This document shows, piece by piece, positions 47,414 through 55,743 of a stretch of DNA of 64,000 nucleotides; the stretch's first letter is position 1, and each line of letters starts with the position of its first letter. Under the pieces are notes generated by a model. It made no database searches, was not told the DNA's origin, and worked only from the letters and a program-made list of their open reading frames with translations. The position numbers were made by a program, and so were the translations under genes. The stretch is from CBDCFV01 sp963664625 (GTDB taxonomy: Bacteria; Chloroflexota; Dehalococcoidia; Lucifugimonadales; UBA3495). The stretch lies in assembly GCA_963664625.1 (NCBI GenBank), contig OY761541.1, forward strand, positions 3,596,001 through 3,660,000, read 5' to 3'.

Positions 47414-48019
47414 ATGACTTCTTTGGGAAACATTGCGGACATTCAAGTCCATAACGTGCGAGTGGCGGCGGTTCAGCACGACGGAATCGACGGCATCCTG
47501 GTGACCGAACCAACTGGTCAGTCCAACGACGGCGAGGACAAGCTGGCGGTCCTGCCCGGTACGGGGTTTCACAACGGAACGATAGAGGTTGATATTGCCG
47601 GCAGGCCGGCCGAAGGGGCACAGGAGGCGGCCAGGGGTTTCGTCGGCATTGCGTTCCGGGTTGCCGAGGACACCAGCAAATTCGAGTGTCTTTACATCCG
47701 GCCTACCAACGGACGCGCCGACGACCAACTGAGGCGCAACCACGCGACGCAGTACATATCGTTTCCCGACTATCCCTGGCACAAGACAAGAGAGGAGACG
47801 CCGGGGAAGTACGAGGCCTACGCGGATATGGTCCCGGGCCAATGGACAAAGCTGAAAATTACCGTTGAGGGCGAGAAGGCCCGCCTCTTCGTCGGAGGCG
47901 CTGAGCAACCTACGCTGATAGTCAACGACCTGAAGCACGGGGACAGCGAAGGGGCTATAGCTTTGTGGATTGGGCCGGGCACGGAAGGGTTCTTCTCCAA
48001 CCTGAAAGTATCAGAGTAA
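47414..48019 (+). CDS. Concanavalin-like (LamG/DUF1080-like) domain protein
   Basis: The 201-residue protein looks like a single jelly-roll domain of the laminin-G/DUF1080 type: TGFHNGTIEVDIAGRP, GFVGIAFRVAED, FECLYIRP, GKYEAYADMVPGQWTKLKITV and EGAIALWIGPGTEGFFSNLKV. These repeating strand pairs are those of 3-keto-disaccharide hydrolase-like or sugar-binding domains. There is no signal peptide, which is odd for such a domain. It starts 14 bases after the ThDP enzyme, suggesting co-expression. A catalytic role is uncertain. Confidence 0.72.
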   Translation: MTSLGNIADIQVHNVRVAAVQHDGIDGILVTEPTGQSNDGEDKLAVLPGTGFHNGTIEVDIAGRPAEGAQEAARGFVGIAFRVAEDTSKFECLYIRPTNGRADDQLRRNHATQYISFPDYPWHKTREETPGKYEAYADMVPGQWTKLKITVEGEKARLFVGGAEQPTLIVNDLKHGDSEGAIALWIGPGTEGFFSNLKVSE

Positions 48020-48077
48020 CTTGTCGAAGGGAAAGAGGCTGGGGATCGCGCTAGATTGAACGCAAGGTGACCGTGGA

Positions 48078-49367
48078 ATGCAACTGAGCCTTAGAGACCA
48101 ACTGGAAGCCCATTCGTCGGAGTTCCGAAAGGAAATCATAGAGGTTGCCGAAGGGATACACGTTGCCGTGGGCTACGATGGCTCCAACGCCTCGATGATC
48201 GTGGGCGACGACGGGGTGGTAATCGTCGATACATTACGGGCTACGGAGTCGGCGCACGAGCTTGTGCCGCTGTTCCGGGAGATTTCGAGCAAGCCGGTCA
48301 AGGCGATAATCTATACCCACGGCCACGGCGACCACACCGGCGGCGCGTCCGTCTTCGCCGGCGATGACAGACCGTATGTATACCAGCGGACCAACTTCTC
48401 CCCGGAGCACCTCAGCGGTTCTCCGGTGAACAGGATGGCCGGAGTAAGGGGCATCAGGCAGTTTGGACGGGACATACCGGCAGACGAAATATTGAACCGG
48501 GGTGCAGGACCGGGGAAGACCCCGACGGGTGGAGTGAGCGCTGGGTTCATCCAGCCCAACAGGACCTTCGCGGGCAAGGACTTGGAGACTATCATAGCGG
48601 GGATACGGATTCAGTTGGTGGCGGCGCCCGGCGAGACGGACGACCAGCTATACGTCTGGCTGCCCGACCGGAAGGTGCTGTTCTGCGGGGATAACTGCTA
48701 CAACGCCTTTCCCAACCTGTACGCCATTCGCGGCCAGTACCGCGACGTGAAGGAGTGGGGGGAGAGCGTTGGGGAGATGAGCCGCCTTGGCGCTCACGTC
48801 CTGGTTCCGGGGCATACCAGGCCGACGACGGACCCGGCGGCGACCCAAGAGAAGTTGAAGGACTACAGCTCGGCAATCCTCAGTGTGTACGAACAGACCA
48901 TCGTGGGCATCAACCGCGGTATGACGCCGGACCAACTGGTGCAAACGGTGCAGCTTCCCCCGGAGTTGGCGGAGAAGTCTTACCTGAAGGAGTTCTACGG
49001 CGCCGTACCCTGGGCGGTGAGGTCCATTTTTACCGGGCACCTGGGCTGGTTTGACGGGAACCCCACCAGTTTGTTCCCTCTACATCCGGAACAAGAAGCG
49101 GAGAGGTTTGCCGAGTTGGTCGGCGGGATGGACGAGCTGGTGGAACACGCAAAAAAGGCCGTGGACCAGGGAGACTACCAGTGGGCGTGCCAGTTGGCCG
49201 ACAGGGTCATGGCGGGTGGGCCGACGGTTTCGGGCGAGGGCAGACGGCTGAAGATAGCGGCGTTGCGGGGCCTGTCGCAGCAACAGATAAACGCGCCAGC
49301 AATGAACTATTACCTGTCCTGCGCCATAGAATTGGAGGCAGAGGATCGGGCTGCGATGCGAGATTAA
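48078..49367 (+). CDS. Metallo-beta-lactamase-fold hydrolase, alkylsulfatase-like
   Basis: The 429-residue enzyme has the MBL motif THGHGDHTGG near residue 81-90, LVAAPGETDDQ, VLFCGDNCYNAFPN and VPGHTRPTTD, which supply the two-zinc site. The long insert and the C-terminal dimerisation domain (about 280-429, with FTGHLGWFDGNPTSLFPL) match SdsA-type alkyl sulfatases, which release sulfate from alkyl sulfate esters. The SCP2-like lipid-binding domain usually found at the C-terminus is missing. The substrate is therefore uncertain. AAGGTGAC lies upstream of ATG 48078. It belongs with the ThDP enzyme and LamG-like gene. Confidence 0.83.
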   Translation: MQLSLRDQLEAHSSEFRKEIIEVAEGIHVAVGYDGSNASMIVGDDGVVIVDTLRATESAHELVPLFREISSKPVKAIIYTHGHGDHTGGASVFAGDDRPYVYQRTNFSPEHLSGSPVNRMAGVRGIRQFGRDIPADEILNRGAGPGKTPTGGVSAGFIQPNRTFAGKDLETIIAGIRIQLVAAPGETDDQLYVWLPDRKVLFCGDNCYNAFPNLYAIRGQYRDVKEWGESVGEMSRLGAHVLVPGHTRPTTDPAATQEKLKDYSSAILSVYEQTIVGINRGMTPDQLVQTVQLPPELAEKSYLKEFYGAVPWAVRSIFTGHLGWFDGNPTSLFPLHPEQEAERFAELVGGMDELVEHAKKAVDQGDYQWACQLADRVMAGGPTVSGEGRRLKIAALRGLSQQQINAPAMNYYLSCAIELEAEDRAAMRD

Positions 49368-49408
49368 ATGGACAAGAGGATGGAGGACATCCGGTTGTGA
49401 CTTATAAC

Positions 49409-49780
49409 TTATCCTGAACCGGCGCTGAGAACAGTCTTCACCAGTTCTTCTATGTCGGGGAGATAGCCGTCCAAGTGTTCTTGTTCCATCCAGTCGTTGT
49501 AGAAGTTGGCGTGGCATGATTCCGCGATGCCGAAGGCAATGCGGACAAAAGGATTGTCCAGCTCGGCTGCCAGTTCGAAGGCGGCGCGTCGCCGATGGGC
49601 GTACTTGCTGTGGGGCAACCCACGGCTGGCGCAGTAGGCTTTAAGGGCCTGACTGGTCGCTCCCCATAGCTTTTCGGAGCCCTGGACCAAATCACCTGCG
49701 GCGATTTCACGCTTGGCGTCGTCCAGTAGTTGATGAGCCAAGCGGGTGTGTTTCTCAGACGTAGACTCGTTGGTTTGCAT
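49409..49780 (-). CDS. PaREP1/HEPN-like protein, copy 2
   Basis: The 123-residue helical protein shares the PaREP1 pattern with the protein at 26915-27442: LVQGSEKLWGATSQALKAYC against GLQASEKVWGAVAHALKAIG, then HSKYAHRR and HANFYND. HEPN-type proteins often act in RNA cleavage or toxin-antitoxin modules, but no catalytic pair is convincing in either copy. ATG 49778-49780 has GGAGAAATC upstream; an earlier in-frame start lacks one. It is a single gene with no visible partner. Confidence 0.76.
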   Translation of the reverse strand: MQTNESTSEKHTRLAHQLLDDAKREIAAGDLVQGSEKLWGATSQALKAYCASRGLPHSKYAHRRRAAFELAAELDNPFVRIAFGIAESCHANFYNDWMEQEHLDGYLPDIEELVKTVLSAGSG

Positions 49781-49817
49781 GATTTCTCCGTGTGACTGTC
49801 CGACTTGATGCAACTGC

Positions 49818-50684
49818 TCAGGCTGCCTTGGCCTGAGTCAGAAACTCCCGTGCCGCTTCGTAATTTCGGGCGCCGCCTCGCCTTATGGGGGGAACCAGGT
49901 AAACGTTATAAAGTCCTTCCTGTTGGAAGGTTTGATATAAGTCCAGGGCGATCTCAATTCCTGAACGACCATGTTCAAGTTGCCGCCGCACCTCATCGGG
50001 CACCGAACTGAACAGCACGCCGTCCCTCTCCAGGACTTGCAGGCCGTAGAACACCGGAAAGGTCAAGGCATCCTCGGCGACGGATGAGTAAGCGTCCTGG
50101 AAACGCCAGACTTGGTCGACTTCGAAGATGGGCTGGGTGATGAAAAACCGGGCCCCCGCTGTACATTTGCGTTGGGTCAACCGAGCCTCTTCCAACAGCG
50201 GCCGGCTCAAGTCTATCGTAGCGCCAATGCAGAATTCTGTGGGTGCGGCCAACTGCCTACCCCGAAAGTCCAACCCTTGGTCCATTTGGTCGATTGCGGC
50301 AATCATCCCGGTGGGGGTATAGTCGCCCGCCTCTTTCACCTGTGCCATGTCCCTTTGGGTGAAAGGGTCTCCCTTGACGACGACAACGTTTTCCAAACCC
50401 AGCAGTTGCCCGCCCAACAGAAGCGACTGGACCGCCAGCTTGTTCATGTCGCGTGTAGCCAGGGTAAACACTACATCTTTACCGGATTGTTGTTTGACAA
50501 AAGCCGCCAGCATGGCCGAGTTGACGCGGACTGCACTGCCAGGGTTATAGGCGACGGAGATGAAGTCGGCGTCGATTTTCGGGATTGCCAGCGCAACGGG
50601 GTCACCCGTGCGGGGAGGAGAGAAGTCGCAGATGAAGCAGGGGAGTCCGGTGGCTTCGAAACACCGGGATGTTACGGTTGCCAT
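49818..50684 (-). CDS. Methylenetetrahydrofolate reductase-family protein
   Basis: The 288-residue protein fits the MetF/MTHFR TIM-barrel: DFSPPRTGDP at the start, DADFISVAYNPGS, VFTLATRDMNKLAVQS, NVVVVKGDPF with the flavin-contact Asp, and FFITQPIFEVDQVW. MTHFR reduces methylene-THF to methyl-THF using FAD. The N-terminus (FICDFSPP) differs from the usual E-x-x-PP, so the enzyme may act on another C1 folate or be a paralogue. ATG 50684 is preferred to a TTG 12 bases earlier. It directly follows the MqnA-like gene and both may be one operon. Confidence 0.8.
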   Translation of the reverse strand: MATVTSRCFEATGLPCFICDFSPPRTGDPVALAIPKIDADFISVAYNPGSAVRVNSAMLAAFVKQQSGKDVVFTLATRDMNKLAVQSLLLGGQLLGLENVVVVKGDPFTQRDMAQVKEAGDYTPTGMIAAIDQMDQGLDFRGRQLAAPTEFCIGATIDLSRPLLEEARLTQRKCTAGARFFITQPIFEVDQVWRFQDAYSSVAEDALTFPVFYGLQVLERDGVLFSSVPDEVRRQLEHGRSGIEIALDLYQTFQQEGLYNVYLVPPIRRGGARNYEAAREFLTQAKAA

Positions 50685-50702
50685 CAGCAGCCCCAAGGGG
50701 TT

Positions 50703-51452
50703 TCAGGCGTTGACCTGCTCCCAGTATTCCCGGAACAGTTGGATGGACTTTTGCTCAGACAGTCCAATGAAGTACCGGACGCCCTGGATGTACTCGACGA
50801 TGTCCTTAGCGAGCATCAGCAGATTTTCCCTAGGCTCGTTGAGGTGGTAGAGGCCGTCAACGCCCTCTTCCAAACCCACGTATAGGGTGTCCTCCAACAG
50901 CGCGGCTTCTCGTTCTTCCATGTCGTTGCGCCTCATCCAGCGGGCAAATACAAAGGGCAAGTTGGTCCATTGGTTCCATTCGATGCCCAAGTCGTACTTG
51001 TGAGGGTAGCCGCGAATCCCGCGGCGTCTCCGCAGGCCTTGGTCATCCATCAACAAGATGGCATCCGGAGAGTCATTGACTCCGGTGAATTCTCCGGGCT
51101 GGATGCCGTATTTTAGCGACAACAGGACCCGCAAGAGGTCTTTCGATGTAGAGGGTTCCTCCGGCGCCCCGATGGGAACGCCGTCTAACTGGTCTATAGG
51201 CTCTTTGGAGAACAGAAAACTGCTGCCGGTCTGCCTGTACGCGGATAAGCAAAACCCGGCAACCGGTTCCATTCGCTCCTCGAGCCTGAAGCTGTCTCCC
51301 AAGGGCAGAGGCCCGGCATCGAGGTTTCCGCTTTCAATGGCGGGAGCAATATCGCCCGGAACGAAGTCATAGAGGACCAAGCCCCGGTTGGCCATGTCAA
51401 AGTAGAAAGGCTCGTGGCTGAGATATGGGACTCGCGCTACTCGAATCGTCAT
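50703..51452 (-). CDS. MqnA/MqnD-family protein (menaquinone-pathway-like)
   Basis: The 249-residue protein has the PF02621 fold, a periplasmic-binding-protein-like enzyme. MqnA dehydrates chorismate in the futalosine menaquinone pathway; MqnD acts later. The opening TIRVARVPYLSHEPFYFDM, the middle GNLDAGPLPLGDSF and the end DLGIEWNQWTNLPFVFARW are typical. No other mqn gene is nearby, and the adjacent MTHFR-like gene is not part of that pathway, so this protein may have been recruited for another small aromatic or enol substrate. A strong promoter lies upstream at 51510-51538. The protein is probably cytoplasmic. Confidence 0.72.
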   Translation of the reverse strand: MTIRVARVPYLSHEPFYFDMANRGLVLYDFVPGDIAPAIESGNLDAGPLPLGDSFRLEERMEPVAGFCLSAYRQTGSSFLFSKEPIDQLDGVPIGAPEEPSTSKDLLRVLLSLKYGIQPGEFTGVNDSPDAILLMDDQGLRRRRGIRGYPHKYDLGIEWNQWTNLPFVFARWMRRNDMEEREAALLEDTLYVGLEEGVDGLYHLNEPRENLLMLAKDIVEYIQGVRYFIGLSEQKSIQLFREYWEQVNA

Positions 51453-51509
51453 ACTAACGCTATTCTATGCAACGTATACTTAGATGGAACTTCACCTATC
51501 AGGAATTCG

Positions 51510-51538
51510 ATTTTAGGTTGACGCTCATCTTGCGTCAA
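51510..51538 (-). promoter_or_regulatory. Promoter of the MqnA-like/MTHFR-like pair with a palindrome at -35
   Basis: Reading leftwards: TTGACG (51538-51533), a 17-base spacer and TAAAAT (51515-51510), a near-consensus promoter. The -35 box is part of the perfect inverted repeat TTGACGC-N7-GCGTCAA (51518-51538), a plausible operator. Confidence 0.6.
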
Positions 51539-51588
51539 GGATGCAGTCAAAGTGGGAGCGTCCTTCAACGACGTCTGGTACTCTATTT

Positions 51589-52995
51589 ATGATGAAGATA
51601 TTAGTCGGAATATTCTTTGTGTTGCTGCTCTTGGGCCTCTCGCCGAGTGCTGCGACGTTCGTCGCACCGGCGTTGGCCGACGACGGGGATATAGAAGTGT
51701 TGGAGTCGTCGGCGGAGAGCCGCTTTCCCGACAGCATTAATTTCTACGTCAAAGCACGGAGCACGTCCCTCATCGACGACGTTCGAGTGCATTTCCGGTT
51801 GGCCAGCGGCGCCAAGGGAAGGGCTTACAGGATCGCGGAGTTTGAGCCTGGCGAAGAGGTTAGCGCCGAGGCGGAGTTGCTGACCAGGACCGGGACCAAC
51901 TACATTCCGCCCGGCACCATCATAGAGTATTACTTTGAGATCTGGGACAAAGAAGGCCGGGTCCACCGCACACCCAAGGAAGAATTGATGTACACCGACC
52001 ACCGGTTCGAATGGCGGTCCATCTCGTCCGGGGCGGTTACGGTGCACTTCTATGGGGACTTGGACGAGCGACGGGCCCAATCGGTATTGGTGGCGGCGGA
52101 GAAAGCCACGGAGCGGATGCTGCCGTTGCTGGGAATAGAGATAACCGAACCCGTGCAGATAGTCGTATACACTCGCTACAGCGATATGTCCTCGGCGATA
52201 CCGTTCAGGTCCCATGCCCACAGCGCCAACCTGATCACCGAGGGAATGGCCTTCTCAAACGAGATGGTATTGCTGGTGCACAGCCCCGGTATGTCCGCTG
52301 ACGGCACGGTGGCGCACGAGTTCGTTCACTTACTGGTGGCCCAGGCTGCCGGGAAGGCCCACGAAGAGGTGCCGGCCTGGTTGAACGAAGGCCTTGCGGA
52401 GTACGGCAACATCGACCCCAACGCCGGTTACGACAGGTTCTTGCAGAAGGGCATCTCAACGGGCCGCCTCAATCCGTTGTGGTACCAGAACAGGTTCGTC
52501 GGGAAACCGGAGGATATTCTAATAGCCTATGGCCAAGCCTACTCGGTGGTCCAGCATTTGGTGACCATCTACGGGGCGGCTTCGATCGCCGATTTGTTCA
52601 AGGAGTTTCAAGAAACACGGGACATTGACGACGCTCTGGAGGCAGTGTACGGCTTCGACCAGCGGGGCCTGGATGCGGAGTGGCGCGAATCGCTGGGGCT
52701 GGAACCGTTAGATGAGCCGGAACCGGAAGTTGAGGAAAAGCCTGAAGTCCAACCAACCTCGACAGCGCCGCCTACGCCTGTGTCTCCAACGTCAACCATC
52801 GTCCCCACGGATGTCCCACCTACTCCCGTACCGGTGGCTAGGTCGCTGCCCACGACGGGGCCAGATACGGGAGCTGAAGACAGTCCAACAGGGTCCAGCG
52901 GTTGCAACGCCAGAGGCAGCGCGGCGACGCCGGCATGGCTGCTGGCGCTTCTTGTGCCGCTGGCGGCGATGACCTGTCGAAAAAGGCGAGGTTAG
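51589..52995 (+). CDS. Secreted peptidase-MA-like metallopeptidase with a MYXO-CTERM-like tail
   Basis: The 468-residue protein begins with a signal peptide (MMKILVGIFFVLLLLG). A beta-rich domain (about 35-150) is followed by a gluzincin domain with HEFVH (residues 243-247) and a downstream Glu in LNEGLAEYGN, as in the peptidase MA/M1-like families. A Pro/Thr/Ser-rich spacer (about 370-430) leads to LPTTG, then SSGCNARGSAATPAW, a hydrophobic stretch LLALLVPLAAM and RKRRG. The Gly-Cys, helix and basic end resemble MYXO-CTERM-type sorting tails; LPTTG is too far from the helix for ordinary sortase. ATG 51589 is used since the signal peptide starts there. Confidence 0.8.
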   Translation: MMKILVGIFFVLLLLGLSPSAATFVAPALADDGDIEVLESSAESRFPDSINFYVKARSTSLIDDVRVHFRLASGAKGRAYRIAEFEPGEEVSAEAELLTRTGTNYIPPGTIIEYYFEIWDKEGRVHRTPKEELMYTDHRFEWRSISSGAVTVHFYGDLDERRAQSVLVAAEKATERMLPLLGIEITEPVQIVVYTRYSDMSSAIPFRSHAHSANLITEGMAFSNEMVLLVHSPGMSADGTVAHEFVHLLVAQAAGKAHEEVPAWLNEGLAEYGNIDPNAGYDRFLQKGISTGRLNPLWYQNRFVGKPEDILIAYGQAYSVVQHLVTIYGAASIADLFKEFQETRDIDDALEAVYGFDQRGLDAEWRESLGLEPLDEPEPEVEEKPEVQPTSTAPPTPVSPTSTIVPTDVPPTPVPVARSLPTTGPDTGAEDSPTGSSGCNARGSAATPAWLLALLVPLAAMTCRKRRG

Positions 52996-53036
52996 TCGCC
53001 GGGAAGGTTTCCGCCAAGACCCGGTTGCCAAGCATG

Positions 53037-53999
53037 TCAGCGGGTGCGGGGATTGAACGCGTCGTTGACGGCGTCGCCCAGGATGTTGAAACACAGCATC
53101 AGGACGGCCAGGGTGCATACCGGGAACAGCAGCAGGTGAGGGTTGGTCCGCAGGACCGATATGCTGCCGTTCTCGAAAATCATCAGTCCAAGGCTGGGTG
53201 TTGGCGGCTGTATCCCGATCCCAAGGAAGCTGAGGAATATCTCCGATCCCGCCACCGTTCCCAAGCCCGCCGACACCACCACGATGACCGGCCCCATCAC
53301 GTTGGGCAGCACATGACGCAACAGAATCCTTGGCGTCGATCCCCCGACCGACCGGGCGGCCTCCACGTACTGGTTCTCCCTGGCCTGCAACACCTGGCCG
53401 CGCACCAACCGCGCCATGCCGAACCAAGAGAAGATAGCCAACGCCAAGGCCAACACGGTGTAATCGACGATCCCCAGGCGCACGATGTCCACTCCCCAAC
53501 TGTCTTCCAAGCCTCGCACCCATTGGGTCACCGGCGGCTTGACACTGGCGATGATAATCAACACCAGGAATATCTCTGGGAAAGCCGACGTAACCTCGCC
53601 GAACCGCATTATGGCTCCGTCGATCCACCGGCCGAAGTAACCGGCCATGAGACCCATAGTCAGTCCAATCACGAGACTGCCGGTGACGAGCGTAGTGACG
53701 GTGATGATCACGGTGGTACGCAGACCGTAGATGACGCGGGTAAGGACGTCCCGCCCCAACCGGTCGGTGCCGAAGGGGTGGCTGAGGCTGGGACCCTGCT
53801 TGGAACGGCTCAGGTCTTGGTCGTCGTATCCGTAGGGGGTTACCCATGTGGAGAAGACGCCCGCCAAGTACATCACGAGGATAATGGCCAGGCACGTCAC
53901 ACCCACCTTTTTACCCATGAACCGCCGCAGCGAGATGGCCCAATAGCCGCGGCTTCGTTGGTACTGGATTATCGGTTGCTCTTGGGCTTCAGTTTGCAT
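53037..53999 (-). CDS. ABC transporter permease, DppC/OppC type
   Basis: The 320-residue protein has an N-terminal helix (about 33-55), the signature HPFGTDRLGRDVLTRVIYG, five further helices and the EAA loop YVEAARSVGGSTPRILLRHVLPN that contacts the ATPase. This is the inner-membrane permease of a peptide or nickel-type ABC importer. It overlaps the upstream DppB-like gene by 11 bases and is its partner. Neither binding protein nor ATPase genes are in the window, so the pair either uses shared ATPases or is the tail of an operon now split. Confidence 0.9.
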   Translation of the reverse strand: MQTEAQEQPIIQYQRSRGYWAISLRRFMGKKVGVTCLAIILVMYLAGVFSTWVTPYGYDDQDLSRSKQGPSLSHPFGTDRLGRDVLTRVIYGLRTTVIITVTTLVTGSLVIGLTMGLMAGYFGRWIDGAIMRFGEVTSAFPEIFLVLIIIASVKPPVTQWVRGLEDSWGVDIVRLGIVDYTVLALALAIFSWFGMARLVRGQVLQARENQYVEAARSVGGSTPRILLRHVLPNVMGPVIVVVSAGLGTVAGSEIFLSFLGIGIQPPTPSLGLMIFENGSISVLRTNPHLLLFPVCTLAVLMLCFNILGDAVNDAFNPRTR

Positions 54000-54936
54000 C
54001 CTGCCCCCTGCCCAAGCGGATGCGCGGGTCCAAAATCGGATAGATCAAGTCTACGATCAGGTTCGCCATTACAAACAGCACCGTGCCGATGATTATGACG
54101 GCGTTGATGATGGGGTAATCGCGGGCGAATATGGACTCGATGAAGAGATTGCCCACGCCGGGGATACCGAAGAACCTCTCTACGATGAAGGAAGTGAAGG
54201 CCAGTCCGGCCAGGGAGAAGCCCAGCGAAGTCACCACGGGAATCAGCGAGTTGCGAAGGATGTGGCGGCGGCGCACGGTCATTTCGTGCAGTCCCTTGGC
54301 ACGGGCGGTGCGGATGTAGTCCTGGGATATTACGTCAAGGGTACTGGCGCGGGTCAGGCGGGCCATGATGGCAACCCCTGGGATGCCCATAGCCAACGCC
54401 GGGAGAATAACCCTGGTGTCCAGCAGCCCTCCCCAACCGTGGGTCGGTAACAGGTCCAGGTTCAGCGCGAATATCAAGAGCAAAGCGGGAGCGGTGAGGA
54501 ACACCGGGATGGACTGGGCCGTCAGCGTTGCCAACACCGACAGGGTGTCCCAAGCGGTACCCTGCCGCAGCGCGGCAAACAGCCCGATGGGTATGCCCAA
54601 GCCCACCGAGATTGCCAACGCCGCGATGTTCAGTTGGGCCGACACCCACATTTTCTTCTTGAGCAGGTCGGCTACGCTGCGCCCCCGGTACTTGAAGCTC
54701 TCTCCGAATTCCCCCCGGACTACGTCCCTGACGTACCGACCATACTGGACCATTATGTTGTCGTTCAGACCCCGTTGCTCCCGGATGCGTTCCACGGCCT
54801 CCGGGTTGGCGTGCTGGCCCAGCAGCAACTCGACCGGGTCACCCGGGCCGTAACGGCCCAGAATGAAGGTGATGAAAGACACTATGACCAGGATGAAGGG
54901 CAGCCACAGAAGGCGGCGGACTATGTAGGCGCTCAC
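53989..54936 (-). CDS. ABC transporter permease, DppB/OppB type
   Basis: The 315-residue protein has six predicted helices and the DppB/OppB sequence: MSAYIVRRLLWLPFILVIVS, PGDPVELLLG, the EAA loop DYIRTARAKGLHEMTVRRRHILRNSL, and FFGIPGVGNLFIESI near the end. It forms the heterodimeric channel with the DppC-like protein downstream. The start is GTG 54934-54936 with GAGGGA upstream. It is the first gene of the leftward pair, with tRNA genes on the other side in the opposite direction, so an ATPase or binding protein is not lost by truncation here. Confidence 0.9.
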   Translation of the reverse strand: MSAYIVRRLLWLPFILVIVSFITFILGRYGPGDPVELLLGQHANPEAVERIREQRGLNDNIMVQYGRYVRDVVRGEFGESFKYRGRSVADLLKKKMWVSAQLNIAALAISVGLGIPIGLFAALRQGTAWDTLSVLATLTAQSIPVFLTAPALLLIFALNLDLLPTHGWGGLLDTRVILPALAMGIPGVAIMARLTRASTLDVISQDYIRTARAKGLHEMTVRRRHILRNSLIPVVTSLGFSLAGLAFTSFIVERFFGIPGVGNLFIESIFARDYPIINAVIIIGTVLFVMANLIVDLIYPILDPRIRLGRGQDAN

Positions 54937-55097
54937 GTGGTCCCTCGGCAGTGCATGTTGTAGCTGACTGTCCTTATTCTACCTTGTAAGGCGTTACGGT
55001 TTTTGCTACGATTATTCAGTCCAAGGTAATGACCCAAGTGTATTGGTTTTGCATTGGTCAGGGACGCCCGGGTTCCAGGGTGTTCAGTCCCTTATAT

Positions 55098-55175
55098 GGC
55101 GAGCGTAGCCAAGTGGTCCAAGGCGCCTGTCTGTGGCACAGGAGATCACGGGTTCGAATCCCGTCGCTCGCCCCA
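55098..55175 (+). tRNA. tRNA-His (anticodon GTG), CCA encoded
   Basis: An 8-bp acceptor stem (GGCGAGCG / CGCTCGCC) includes the extra G-1:C73 pair specific for tRNA-His. The anticodon stem CCTGT/ACAGG encloses the loop CTGTGGC, so the anticodon is GTG. A T-arm with GGTTCGAATCC and a 3' CCA are present. Confidence 0.95.
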
Positions 55176-55195
55176 TTCGCAACTACTCCGCACTC

Positions 55196-55271
55196 GCGCC
55201 TGTAGCTCAACGGATAGAGTACTGGGCTTCGGACCCAGGGGTTGTGGGTTCGAATCCCGCCAGGCGCGCCA
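55196..55271 (+). tRNA. tRNA-Arg (anticodon TCG), CCA encoded
   Basis: Acceptor GCGCCTG / CAGGCGC with discriminator G and CCA. The anticodon stem CTGGG/CCCAG holds the loop CTTCGGA, so the anticodon is TCG, which reads CGN codons. The T-arm GGTTCGAATCC is standard. It lies 20 bases after tRNA-His. Confidence 0.95.
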
Positions 55272-55275
55272 GACC

Positions 55276-55650
55276 TTACCCACCTTTCGACCAACCGGAG
55301 ATCGCGCATCCTTCGGTCGGCTTTTCCGGAAAGCTGCGGCACCGTTGCGGCCGATGCTGATATATACGGCAAGCCCATGTGTCTTCGTCCAGCATGGGGC
55401 AACGCTCACCCGGATGGTCGGAGAACTTCACCCATCCGCCGCCATTGGGAGCTTGGCTGACTTTCGCATAGATCCCCAAGGTTTCGGCCCGTCGTCGGAA
55501 ATCCACCGATTCCTTCTCAGTCAGTCGGAGTATCAACGGCCCGCGGCAGCACATGGCGTTGCACTCATTCATGCAAATATGGCTGGTGGCTTCGGGCGTA
55601 AGAGCAGGCAGGGAATATACTTTGCTGGGCTTATTCACATGGACCGCCAC
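55276..55650 (-). CDS. YkgJ-family cysteine-cluster protein
   Basis: The 124-residue protein has the family cysteine pattern: HICMNECNAMCCRGP at residues 24-38, then ERCPML, WACRIYQHRPQRCRSFP and EGCAI. These cysteines are expected to bind an iron or zinc cluster (Fe/S or metal-chelating UPF0153 group). Function is unknown in most members. No strong ribosome site is seen before ATG 55648-55650. The gene lies on the opposite strand just downstream of two tRNA genes, only four bases from the tRNA-Arg end. Confidence 0.86.
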   Translation of the reverse strand: MAVHVNKPSKVYSLPALTPEATSHICMNECNAMCCRGPLILRLTEKESVDFRRRAETLGIYAKVSQAPNGGGWVKFSDHPGERCPMLDEDTWACRIYQHRPQRCRSFPEKPTEGCAISGWSKGG

Positions 55651-55743
55651 AAATAGGCTAACAAGAGACCATCTTCGAAATTTGGAGTCATTCTCTGGTA
55701 CCGTTCGGCAACATTGGCGCCGGGTCTCGGCCAGGTTCGGGCA

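Noticed and set aside
52846..52995. LPTTG in the metallopeptidase as a sortase signal
   Set aside because: The motif lies too far from the hydrophobic helix (about 25 residues) for the standard LPXTG anchor, and the Gly-Cys end fits a different tail type.
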